Shown here in pieces: positions 33,127 to 42,172 of a stretch of 64,000 bases of DNA; position 1 is the first letter of the stretch, and each line of letters opens with the position of its first letter. The position numbers and the translations under genes were made by a program. The DNA is from Gibbula magus (lineage: Eukaryota > Mollusca > Gastropoda > Trochida > Trochidae), in NCBI GenBank assembly GCA_936450465.1, contig OW388297.1:57156989-57220988 (forward strand), written 5' to 3'. The notes beneath the pieces are model-generated. The model worked only from the letters and a program-made list of their open reading frames with translations, was not told the origin of the DNA and searched no databases.

Positions 33127-33442
33127 AGGGGGCGGGATAGCGCAGTATTTAGTGCGTTCGGCTTCGGATCAAGAGGTCCGGGGTTCGAATCCCGCCAGGC
33201 AACTTTGTATGAAGTAGAGAACTGTTTATACACGCAGTAAGGTTTGGATGCAATGCTACACTGAATTTCAGCGCAGTACCACCCATGGTTCGCTAGTTCC
33301 AGCTCATGCTCGCAGGTTTCACCGCAGTGCATAGCCACATGGCGTTGCGGGCTTTCTCCCTGCCATAATACTAGGAGCCGCAATATAAGTGAAATACTCT
33401 TGAAAGCGGCGTTAAACCCTAACTCACCTCGCCTCACTCACC
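33127..33442 (+). mobile_element. SINE, full length, 11-bp TSD, nested in MITE
   Basis: TCAAATATATC at 33116-33126 and 33443-33453. Box B is intact, but the GGGGCACGG segment after it is deleted. Confidence 0.95.
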
Positions 33443-33660
33443 TCAAATATATCTACACGAGTTCGTAAAAGTTACAAATATCCGAGGCTTGCCGAGGATA
33501 TTTTGACTTTTATCATGGAGTGTTGATATATTTGATATCAGAAGACACGAGGGTGAGATTCTATTTATCATCCAAAATCATTCTTCATTAGATTTTGATG
33601 AAAAATTATCATATTTGAACACAAAACTGCAATTTGGCTTCCAGTGCTTCCATAGCATTG

Positions 33661-33718
33661 TGACGTCATCATTATTATGACGTCATAGGATTGTGACGTC
33701 ATCATTATTATGACGTCA
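33661..33718. promoter_or_regulatory. Four CRE (TGACGTCA) sites in a 30-bp-period repeat
   Basis: Perfect palindromic CREB/ATF consensus sites at 33661, 33678, 33694 and 33711, embedded in a duplicated GTGACGTCATCATTATTATG unit. Function is inferred from the consensus only. Confidence 0.5.
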
Positions 33719-34051
33719 TAGGATTGTGATGTCATAACTTGATGATGCAAAACCATTTTGATGTCATGTAGCTGACGCCAAAAGGTTATCATACAAGCGA
33801 TATCTCCTGTGGAACCCAGTTTTGGATGATAAAAACTATTACAGAAACTTGTAAAAGAGAAACATAGGCCATGTTTCCGCTCCTTTTACGAGCTTTGTTG
33901 CTCATCCAGTACAGTCCATTTCTTATCTTAATTTATAAGACTAAAGTAAAATTTAGTGAAGTAATCTGTACATTGTAAATGTCTTTTTGAAAAATCATCC
34001 AAAAATTGGTAAAAGAAAATTATTAAAATCTAAATATTTTAGTTATTTAAA

Positions 34052-34229
34052 AATACTTACCCCACTTCAGATATTGCACATTAATTAGTACTTCCGATGA
34101 GAGATTGGAAGAGTAGAATCCTTGTCTTTACGAAGTAATAGTGTGAATGACACGTAGACAGGATGCTATGATATAGCCGGAAGGCTATACCAATCTGTCA
34201 CGTGATAACGTGACGCATTCACATTTCCT
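34052..34229. repeat. DIRS inverted terminal repeat, 3' side
   Basis: 178 bp, from AATACTTACCCC to CACATTTCCT; reverse complement of 40579-40756 with about eight differences. Includes the inner palindrome TCACGTGATAACGTGA. Confidence 0.93.
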
Positions 34230-34293
34230 GACTACGGTCCGAGAAGAGAACGTCTGTGGGGAGGGGGCGGTCCTCGCCGGGCGGGCTGAATCT

Positions 34294-34377
34294 TGGAAGT
34301 GGGGTAAGTATTTTTAAATATCTAAAATTATAGATTTTAATAAATTTTTAATACTTACCCAACTTCAGATATTGCAT
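34294..34377. repeat. DIRS internal complementary region
   Basis: GAAGTGGGGTAAGTATTT at its left and AATACTTACCCAACTTC at its right are complementary to the outer tips of the two terminal repeats. Between them TTTAAATATCTAAAATTA-TAGATTTTAATAAAT matches the complement of the terminal extension at 34017-34051. In DIRS1 such a region templates completion of the ends and joining of the circle. Confidence 0.85.
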
Positions 34378-34559
34378 GTTGATCCGACAGTAAAGGATGG
34401 CGGGCAGGTCTCTTAGAGGACCCACCCATAAGAGGAGGCAAGACAAAGACATCAACTCCTGAAAGGAGAATAGTGACGTTTAGTCAAAGCACTTATAGGC
34501 AACAACCTGACACAGCATGGAAGAAACCTTAAGGCTAGCGTGATGGTAAACATAGTTAC

Positions 34560-35605
34560 CTAGTGCAACCGTGGTCGGGTGAGCTGTTGAGCCACGACCA
34601 ACGGTCCAAAGGATTGTAGTCCTTGCACATCCTCTACTGCCAAATCACACAAATAGTGGCTAGCGAACACTGAAGTGGACCGCCAAAAACATCCCTCCAT
34701 GATTTGAGGCACCGAGATGTTCCTGTGCAACGCCATAGTTGAGGCCAGTGCACGGATCTCATGGGGGTTGTTAGCCGCCGGGTGAGGCAAACCCTCAGCG
34801 TCATACGCTTCCAAGATGGTTTGACGCAACCACAGCGCAATGGTGTTCCTGCTAACTTCACCATTGGCTGCAGTTGAGAAGGGTATAAAAAGCCTCTTGC
34901 GAGACTTCCTCCTGGTCGTCGAGCGACGAATGTACTCTCTGAGTACCCTTACAGGACAATAGATGATAAAGGAGGAATAGTAAATTTCCTGTCTGGTTGC
35001 CCTGGAAGCTGGTTCTTCGCTAAGAAGTTCCAGAGCAACCCTAAATGAACCGAGCCATGACGAGACGTCTCAAAACGCACTCTCGTCACATCAAGCCCGT
35101 GAATCTCACTCACCCTAGCCACAGTGGCTAGAGTGATGAGAAAAGCGGTCTTACGTGTGAGATCCTCAAAGGAGGCCTCACTCAGGGGTTCGTAAGGGGA
35201 ACCACGCAAATGACGAAGGACCAGATTGAGGTCCCAAGCTGGGGGACGAAACTTCTGTTTCTGGTCCTCTAATTTAAACGACTTCAACAAAGCTATGAGT
35301 TCCGGTGTTTTCGACAATTTTGTGTCAGTTTTAACTGCCAACACAGAATTAAGGGCCGACAAGTAGGTCGAAATAGTACCCCCTTTTAAATGTCTCGTGT
35401 TCCGAAGGTACAGAAGGAATTCCGCCACAAATTGTGGAGAAGCACTCATGGGGTCCCATGAGCGAGAGATGCAGAACTTCTCAAAGGATAACCACTTGTC
35501 ATCATAGAGTGACCTAGTGGAGACCCTATGAGCTTGAGAGATGGCACTTGCCACACGTGCCGAATACCCCTTTGATTTCAAGGCCTTCTGTAAATGACCC
35601 AAGCG
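34560..35605 (-). pseudogene. DIRS tyrosine recombinase, one frameshift
   Basis: Minus-strand frame from about 35605 shows the N-terminal SAM-like domain (WLSFEKFCISRSWDP, STYLSALNSVLAV), then the first catalytic Arg in ATVARVSEIHGL (codon 35116-35114). The frame ends at 34949-34951, but the neighbouring frame continues without stop from about 34973 (CPVRVLREYI) through WLRQTIL, the H-x-x-R box PHEIRALAS (His codon 34763-34761, Arg 34754-34752) and FASHYL with the nucleophile Tyr (34655-34653) to a stop at 34560. All R, H, R and Y residues are present, so only an indel near 34960-34975, possibly with a few lost codons, breaks it. It would integrate the circular cDNA by strand exchange. The same frame is open upstream to 36964 across the RT gene; I treat that extension as mostly shadow. 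Confidence 0.88.
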
Positions 35606-37701
35606 GACAGATGAAACCGCTCTGGGTCCGGATGAGGTAGATGACTGTTCGGATGTAGCAACAGTCGAGGCCACAGAGGTAGTGGAACTGGGTCGCTTGA
35701 GACGAGGCTGCGTAGGGGGAACCAACTTCTCGCAGGCCAAAAGGGCGCTACCAAAAGCAGTCGCAGTGACCTCATCGCTTTTATCTTTGCCACTACCTTT
35801 GGGAGCAGTATGGGCGGAGGAAACGCGTAAGCGTCCAGCCCCTCCCAGCTTAGAGACAATGCGTCCACCGCCCATGCCGCTGGATCGGGCAGAGGGAACA
35901 CGTAAACTGGTAGACGCTCGTTGTATTTCGTCGCAAATAGATCTATCAACGGCAGATGTAGACCTGTGCATAATAGGTCGAATGCTCCCGGGTGAAGCAT
36001 CCACTCTGTCGGGGACGGCTTGTCTGCTCGCGATAGAGCGTCCGCTAAAACGTTCTGACACCCCGGAATGTGTCGCGCCTTCACCTGAATGTGGTTTCGG
36101 TCTAACAGGTGGAACAACTGAAACGTCTGGTCCAGAAGTTTCCACGAGCCTGTTGTGCCCTGGTTCTTTATCAACCACACCACCGTGGAGTTGTCTGACG
36201 CCACCAAGAGGCGAGAGTTCCGCAGCACCGACAACCAGTGAGTGACTGCCGGAATCACTGCTTGCAACTCCAAGTTGTTGCTGTGCCACTGGCTTTGTAC
36301 GTTGGACCACAGACCTGCTGCCGTCCTGTCCTCTAGATGGGCGCCCCACCCTTGGTGTGACGTGTCCACAAACAGTTGGAAGTCCGGCGGGAAGTCTGTC
36401 AAGGAGACTCCTGCGCAGACATTCGACTGGATCGTCCACCAGATCAGGTAGGGGTGGAGACCTACAGTTAGCGGGAACCTTACTTGCAGGTTGTCCCGCT
36501 GGATAAACGGGGTGAGAAACGTCTGTAGGGGCCGAAGCATCAGGCGTCCCCTGGTGGTGAGATACTGGGCGGAAGAGAGGAGACCCAGAAGGGACTGCCA
36601 CTCCCTGAGGGTCATGCTGTCGCACAAGCCTCTCTTCGCGAAAGACTGAATTCTGTCCCACCTGTCTGGCGGGACCTTCACCAAATCGAGATCCGTGAGG
36701 AAAAACCCCGCGATAAATGTGAGACGTTGCGATGGGATCAGATGGGATTTCTCCTCGTTGACGATCCACCCGAGTTGGTGAAGTAGATCGAGAGCAAACT
36801 GTGACTGTCTGCGTAGAACGAGAGGAGCAGCGTGGCTCATCAGACAGTCGTCGATATATGGATCGAACTCGATCCCCCGGAGGTGTAGAAACCGCGCGAT
36901 CGGTGTCGTAATCCGCGTAAAAAGCCACGGGGCCTTGGAAATTCCAAATGGCAGGACTTTCCATTTGTAATGAGTATTTCGAAATACGAACCTCAGGTAC
37001 TTCCTGTGGGGCCTGTAGATCGGGACGTGTAGGTAGGCGTCCTGCAGGTCCAGACTGACCAGCCAGTCGTCGCGGGCTAGCTTGGAGCGCAGCTGGTCGT
37101 AGGACGTCATCCTGAAGTGTGGAGGCTCTGCCAGATACAGTTCGTTGAACACCGCCAGGTTGTGTATCATCCGCTTCTTCTCCGAGTTCTTCTTCGGGAC
37201 GAGGAAGATGGGCGAGTAGAAACCTGGGGTGTTCTCTGGATGTGACACAGTCTCTATGGCACTCTTGTCCAACAGAATGGTGATGTTGTCGGATAGTTGA
37301 AGTAGCTGAGTTGGCGAATACACGAGTGACCGGGGCAGGTTGGTCAGAGGCGGAGACCTGACTATTGTTAGCTTGTAGCCGGCCTGAAGAATGGTGGTGA
37401 CAAAGGGGTCCTCTAGTATTGTCCAGTTGGGCCAGAAGACCCCCAGTCTCCCGCCTACTGGAGTATCCGTGACAGGCACGACTGGAGGCGGGAGTTTCCA
37501 GTCGTGTGTACCCAGACCTTCAACGTCTGGACTTGTAAGGGGTCTTCTTCTTCCCAGGGGTAGTTGGAGCTCGTCCCCGGGAAGCCTGAGCGTTGTTCTG
37601 AAACCGGCCACGACCTGAGTCAAAGCCCCCACCCTTGTTGACTTGCTTGTTTTGGTAAGCACCCCGGACGGACTTCCTTCTTCCTGTGTAAACTGGAGCA
37701 C
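35578..37701 (-). CDS. DIRS reverse transcriptase / RNase H / methyltransferase-like polyprotein, intact frame
   Basis: 707 codons. RT domain residues about 145-340: FLVPKKNSEKKRMIHNL, the catalytic SLDLQDAY (Asp218), LPFGISKAPWLFTR and the box PYIDD (282-285). RNase H residues about 440-560: LFVDTS (Asp446), NNLELQAV (Glu478), ASDNSTVV (Asp503), ADALSR (Asp554). The C-terminal part, LIDLFATKYNERLP, DPAAWAVDALSLSW, AYAFPPP and LLVAPFWPARSWF, matches the region placed after RNase H in DIRS elements and usually described as DNA adenine methyltransferase-like. It copies element RNA into DNA. The start codon is uncertain: the first roughly 60 codons overlap the end of gag in another frame, so translation may rely on frameshifting or reinitiation. 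No stop or frameshift seen. Confidence 0.93.
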   Translation of the reverse strand: MLQFTQEEGSPSGVLTKTSKSTRVGALTQVVAGFRTTLRLPGDELQLPLGRRRPLTSPDVEGLGTHDWKLPPPVVPVTDTPVGGRLGVFWPNWTILEDPFVTTILQAGYKLTIVRSPPLTNLPRSLVYSPTQLLQLSDNITILLDKSAIETVSHPENTPGFYSPIFLVPKKNSEKKRMIHNLAVFNELYLAEPPHFRMTSYDQLRSKLARDDWLVSLDLQDAYLHVPIYRPHRKYLRFVFRNTHYKWKVLPFGISKAPWLFTRITTPIARFLHLRGIEFDPYIDDCLMSHAAPLVLRRQSQFALDLLHQLGWIVNEEKSHLIPSQRLTFIAGFFLTDLDLVKVPPDRWDRIQSFAKRGLCDSMTLREWQSLLGLLSSAQYLTTRGRLMLRPLQTFLTPFIQRDNLQVRFPLTVGLHPYLIWWTIQSNVCAGVSLTDFPPDFQLFVDTSHQGWGAHLEDRTAAGLWSNVQSQWHSNNLELQAVIPAVTHWLSVLRNSRLLVASDNSTVVWLIKNQGTTGSWKLLDQTFQLFHLLDRNHIQVKARHIPGCQNVLADALSRADKPSPTEWMLHPGAFDLLCTGLHLPLIDLFATKYNERLPVYVFPLPDPAAWAVDALSLSWEGLDAYAFPPPILLPKVVAKIKAMRSLRLLLVAPFWPARSWFPLRSLVSSDPVPLPLWPRLLLHPNSHLPHPDPERFHLSAWVIYRRP

Positions 37702-39402
37702 CTTTCCTGTTGTTGGCTGGAAAGGTGTTCGCCACGAGCTTACAGGCTTGAAATGTAAAGTCCGCCTGAGCCTTGTCTGACTGTTCCTTAAACACCTCCT
37801 TTATCTTGTCGCCGAACAAGGTCTCTGACGATACGGGAGCGCGCACAAGAGAGCGTTTGAATTCCTCTTCCCATTCGCACTGTTGGAGCAAATCCGTGCG
37901 CCGAACAACAGTGTTCATGGCAATAGCTGACCGCACGTGGCTCAAGACGTCCGCACAGGCGTTGGCTTGCCACTTAAAGAGAGTGGCCTGGTGTTCAACT
38001 CGCGATGGGTTCTCCTCCGTCAGGTCCTGAGAGGCAGCCTCCAGGGAAGAGACTAACCCTGACAACGGGATGAGCGCCCGCTTGAGCTCGGTGTCCACAT
38101 TCTTGAGCTTCTGGTCCTGGATCTTGTACATCGACTGTGATGCATCAGACAGGCGGCGTACGTGGTCATCCTGTACAGCCCCCGCCTGGTAGACTTTCAT
38201 AGAGTGAATCTTGTAGTTGCCACTAGTGGCCTTGGCAAGATGAATAGATGGGTTGTTGTCCAACTTTGCAAAGTCCTCATCTCCGGTTCATCCCATATGG
38301 CGAACCTCCTGTCCGCCGATTGACTAGGGGAAGGGCACGTGACCAGTCTATCGGCTATCCAAGTGAACATGTCGCCGTACTCAAGCCAGGTGTCAGTCTG
38401 ATCGTCCTCAGATACCTCCTCGGTATAATCCGGCACGAAGTCGTGCTCCTCTCGAAGCACGGGAGAGTGTGAGCGCTCCGAGCTCACATGCGAGGATGTA
38501 GGTGCCTTGGAACGCGACGAGGAGCGCCGAGGAGAGCGTGAGCGTGGAGGAGAGCGTGAGCGCCTGGGTGAGCGCCGAGGTGAACGAGAGCGCCGAGGTG
38601 AACGGGAGCGCCCAGGTGAGCGAGAGCGCGAATGTGAGCGCCTCGAGGAGCGCCTAGGAGAGTGGGAGCGCCGACAATGGTCCTCCTTGTAAACAAAGTC
38701 TCTGTTCGCCTCTCCAAAGCGAGGCGTATCCCCAGCGCGCAAGTCCAAGCGCTGGTCATACTGGCGATGGTAGTTGGGATCCATCGGAGTGTCCCGAAAG
38801 TGGACCGTGGAAGAGCGCTCCACGCGCCGATGGTCGTCCGAAGCAACTCTAACCACCGATTCCATCAGTGGTCGCGTCGGAGGGAGTTGAGGTAGAGGAA
38901 GTGGCACAGTGACCTCCTGTGCAGCTCGAGCCTCGAGCAACTTCTCCACCTGTTTGTTCACCAAAGTCATAAGGAGGTTAGGGTCGATAGCAGGGGCTCC
39001 TGGGTTGACCCCCTGCTCAACCTCCTCCAACGTAGGCCCATGCCTAACCCTCACCTGAGAAGCAGATGAGGGTTCAGACAACACAGGCGTCCCCAACACA
39101 GGGACAGAGTCCGGAACCCCAGGGACAGAGGAGCCGTCCCGGGGGGAAGGAGAAGACTTATCCGACATCCTCAGCTTCCTTTGAGAGAAGCGCTTCCTCC
39201 TTGCCGCCACGAAAGCCTTGAACTTGGAGGGGGAAAGAGGACGACAGAAGATACACTTATTGTCTAAGTCGCACTGAAACCCCACACAATCTGGGCACAG
39301 GGGGTGGGGATCCTTGGCAGACTTTGTTGATCTGCAAGATGAGCAGAACACTCGCATTGAACTCGATTGACTGTAAAGAACAGAAACAATCAACATAAAC
39401 AA
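37520..39402 (-). pseudogene. DIRS Gag-like protein, one frameshift
   Basis: Two overlapping frames, 39402-38197 and 38263-37520, read as one protein if a single indel near 38275-38285 is allowed: WDEPE in the first is followed by EDFAKLDNNPSIHLAKA in the second. The likely start is Met16 (39357-39355), MRVFCSSCRS. The N-terminus holds a Cys cluster (CSSC, CPDC, C, CIFC; residues 20-53), a feature of DIRS gags. Residues about 245-300 are a dense Arg/Ser (RS) repeat like that of SR splicing factors. The C-terminus is Gly/Arg-rich (GGGFDSGRGRFQ) and basic, fitting nucleic-acid binding. It would form the cytoplasmic ribonucleoprotein. It overlaps the RT frame by about 180 nt. Confidence 0.82.
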
Positions 39403-40231
39403 AGGAAAAACAAAGACGCCGCAGTGCCCCTTGAAAAAAAGGTAAACAAACTTCCTAACAGAAGTAAGTTACCATTTAAAATGTAAACAAACCTTTTAAC
39501 AATTACTACAAAAATATATGTAAGCAAGCAATTACGCAAGCCATAATATAGTAGCAATAGTAGTAGCATTAAATTTAAATTAAATTTAAATTTATTTAAA
39601 TTTATTTAAACAATAAGCATTATGTTATATTATCACTGAAGATAAATATAAACAAGTAAAATGCATAAGCATATTACAATATACACACACAAAATAACAC
39701 AACGTTACCATACGAGTGTGAAATGAAGAAAGCATCACCAAACAAACAAACAACAGTGATAAACAAAAGGGTGACGCAAGGGCTAAAAATAGCTACACAG
39801 ACAACACCCGAGACAGGGCGTGTCACTACCCCAAGCGAATCAAACAGCAAGAAAAAGTGCGTTTGAAAAAAGGGAAAACGAGCATTTTGCAGTTACAAAC
39901 AAACCAAAAAGGGATTGCAAAACATATAATAACCACCATTGAAACATATCCCAAAGTAAAAAGAATTTACTTAGTGAAAAAATTACGGAAAAACGTAACA
40001 TGTGCTTCGGCGTAAGAATATGCACACGTAGAAAAAATGGAAGAAACACGAAGAATGTTTACGTGGTCACAAAGACCAAAAAACGTGAAATAGGGATAGA
40101 AAAAGGAGTAAAACATGTGAGATAAGATGTGAGAGGGCCCCAAGAAGCCAGTGGCGGATCCAAGGGGGGGGTTCAGGGGGTCCGGACCCCCCCCTTTTCA
40201 AATCCATGTATAAGTTGGGATATACATTTAC

Positions 40232-40266
<35 letters not shown>

Positions 40267-40578
40267 ACTGAGTGGAGAAAAATTGTTTTGGGACCCCCCC
40301 CTTTCAAAAATCCTGGATCCGCCCCTGGAAGCTATCAACGAAGCAACATGGGGCCGAAACCATGCCAAAATGCGGGAATGGGGTGAAAATTTCAAAGTGA
40401 GGAACGAAGAAAAATTCGTCGATATGGTAAGTGAACCAATGCTTTATTCACACACTTCGTTGGTATAGTATAAAACACAATACATACCGTAGGTTGTAGA
40501 AAGAAATACACATATATGAGCAAACTTAATTGAAAAAACCTGAAGACAAGAAACACGTCTTGCCAACTCATCGATAGA
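39403..40578 (-). other. DIRS 5' leader region
   Basis: AT-rich leader between gag and the 5' terminal repeat, with ATTTAAATTTA reiterations near 39570-39610 and an inserted DNA element at 40149-40327. It presumably holds the promoter, but no clear element is visible. Confidence 0.5.
40149..40327. mobile_element. Small DNA element with 34-C tract, nested in DIRS leader
   Basis: Terminal inverted repeats CAG(T/G)GGCGGATCCA, flanked by GAAGC at 40144-40148 and 40328-40332. The interior holds poly-C from 40233 to 40266. A related terminus (CAGGGGCGGATCTAG) opens the minisatellite locus at 47618. Confidence 0.75.
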
Positions 40579-40756
40579 AGGAAATGTGATTGCGTCACGT
40601 TATCACGTGACAGATTGGTATAGCCTTCCGGCTATATCATAGCATCCTGTTTACGTGTCATTAACACTATTACTTCGTAAAGACAAGGATTCTACTCTTC
40701 CAATCTCTCATCGGAAGTACTAGGTAATATGCAATATCTGAAGTGGGGTAAGTATT
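40579..40756. repeat. DIRS inverted terminal repeat, 5' side
   Basis: Partner of 34052-34229. The outer end GGGGTAAGTATT matches the internal complementary region. Confidence 0.93.
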
Positions 40757-40851
40757 AAAAATTAAGAATTTTCTGTTTATGATTAGTACATGTATCGATG
40801 TTAAGTATATGTTTGACTATAGTGTAGCAATGTGTGTTTAAACAAATATTT

Positions 40852-42172
40852 TTTTCATACTTATCAGGTTTGAAAAACCAACATTGCCCAACGCTTCCCC
40901 CTTAAGTGTTCCTCAACATAGATCATTCAGAATAAAAAGGGACGCTACCCGGTATAGGTGGCGCTCGAGCCACGTGACATCGGTGACGTCATCATTCCCT
41001 AATTTGTTGAGCGAGCACACGGTCACGCGTGTGTTCTCTCTCGACTAATTTCGCTACTTTTTAAAAGTTATTAAAGTTTTCCTAGTTCCTCATACTTTCA
41101 GTTATATTGTAACATGTACTAATTCTCTAAATTCTCGCTAATTAGTTGACTCTTTGGTCTGGTTTGGTTGTCAGTGTTGGTGCATTCTTGCCGAGCCAGT
41201 CTGCCTGTGTGTGCTCGGGCTGCACGTGCAGGCCGTGCGGGTCGTGACACGTGTGTATTGCTTGACTGGCTGCCGGCTGGTCTCTCGCCTCTCGCGTGTC
41301 CGCTCCTTCTCGGGTTAGCGTTGGTTCTCGTTAGCCTTCGCCTTAGCCTTGTTTTCGCCTACCTGGTAGGTTAGCGGGTTCATTACCTTAATGTGGACCT
41401 CTGGGGTCGTGAAACAACAAAAATGCAATATTGTGGACCTGGACAATGTGCATCATTGGCTAGATACAATAGGATTAACATGTTGTTACAGTCTCTGGGT
41501 TGTACTGGAATCAGAAACGAAATATAAATTCAATATATATTCAGGTGATTCTTAACACACATGACAAATACATTGAATATAGCACTGGAAATATGGAACG
41601 TGAATATATAATATGCATTTAATAGATAAATAAGGCACCAGGAATAATTAACGACATATATACATAAATATATAATTTATCCATACATAACATTTATTTA
41701 TAAATAATTCTGCGATGTACAATTGAATTTACTTTAATTTTAACAACTGCGACGCTGCGTCAGCATAATGCATCATAGGAATGGCACCAGTGGTCAGACG
41801 CTGTTTCAAATTGTTCAACCGGGTGGATATGTTCTGGTATTTGGCCTTCTTCGGTGGTGGTTTCTGACCTGCTTGGTATTGTACCAAGCGGAGTTCATTT
41901 AAGTTCTTCTCGTCCAGAAGAAACTTGATATGTAAATGTCATTTTTTATACTTACCTGGTTAGTTCCCGCCCTACCTCCCCTCCTAGGTTTGGATTTTGT
42001 GCTCGCTTGCACTAGGGAATGATGACGTCACTGATGTCACGTGGCTCGAGCGCCACCTATACCGGGTAGCGTCCCTTTTTATTCTGTGTGATCTATGTTG
42101 AGGAACCCTTCAGGGGGAAGCGTTGGGCAATGTTGGTTTTTCAACCAGGTAAGTATAAAAAATGACATTTAC
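40852..42172 (+). mobile_element. Second, non-autonomous DIRS-like element
   Basis: 1.3 kb. Inverted terminal repeats of about 167 bp (40852-41018 and 41999-42166) share landmarks AACATTGCCCAACGCTTCCC and GCTACCCGGTATAGGTGGCG and are unrelated to those of the neighbouring DIRS. An internal complementary segment (41932-41961) repeats the outer tip plus a short extension (GTAAATGTCATTTTTTATAC) next to the right repeat, as in the full DIRS. No RT or recombinase; the interior holds a GC-rich leader-like piece (41160-41375) and a 69-codon frame on the opposite strand. I infer mobilisation in trans by a related DIRS. Confidence 0.75.
41729..41938 (-). other. Possible captured coding segment, 69 codons to a natural stop
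   Basis: The minus strand is open from 41938 to a TAA at 41729-41731, including FLLDEKNLNELRLVQYQ, GQKPPPKKAKYQN, STRLNNLKQRL and MMHYADAASQLLKLK. It looks like the C-terminal end of a soluble, Lys/Leu-rich helical protein with good amino-acid composition, unlike the AT-rich flanks. I do not recognise the family. It lies inside the small DIRS-like element and has no start codon; a TGA precedes it. On this strand a GTAAGT lies just upstream in the element tip. Confidence 0.35.

Larger units (their letters stand above)
33084..33833. mobile_element. Foldback MITE (family F1) with SINE and CRE cluster
   Basis: Left end TATAGAGAATCTCACCC, right end CCCAGTTTTGGATGATAAA. The core is a long inverted repeat around 33490 (GTGTCTTCTGATATCAAATA and its complement, centre CCGAGGCTTGCCGAGG). 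The second half carries TGACGTCA at 33661, 33678, 33694 and 33711. A SINE with TSD interrupts the left arm. An opposite-orientation copy lies at 52765-53211, and the paralogous segment near 53895 lacks it. Confidence 0.82.
34016..40762 (-). mobile_element. DIRS-type tyrosine-recombinase retrotransposon, nearly complete
   Basis: About 6.7 kb. Architecture on the minus strand: left inverted terminal repeat (40756-40579), leader with an inserted DNA element, gag (39357-37520), RT/RNase H/methyltransferase-like ORF (37701-35578), tyrosine recombinase (35605-34560), internal complementary region (34294-34377), right terminal repeat (34229-34052) and a terminal extension to about 34016. This is the layout of the DIRS1 group, which reverse-transcribes its RNA and integrates a circular DNA by recombinase without target duplication. 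The RT frame is intact; gag and the recombinase each carry one frameshift. The coding part is GC-rich relative to the window. The paralogous segment near 54070-54080 represents the unoccupied site. Confidence 0.92.

Noticed and set aside
35682..36245. 187-codon plus-strand frame inside the DIRS element
   Set aside because: Antisense to the intact RT/RNase H frame in a GC-rich stretch; no recognisable motif.
38507..38692. Glu/Arg-rich plus-strand frame (GERERLGERRGER type)
   Set aside because: Complement of the RS-repeat of gag; composition is explained by the repeat.
40129..40386. Proline-homopolymer frame
   Set aside because: Translation of the 34-C tract in a nested DNA element.
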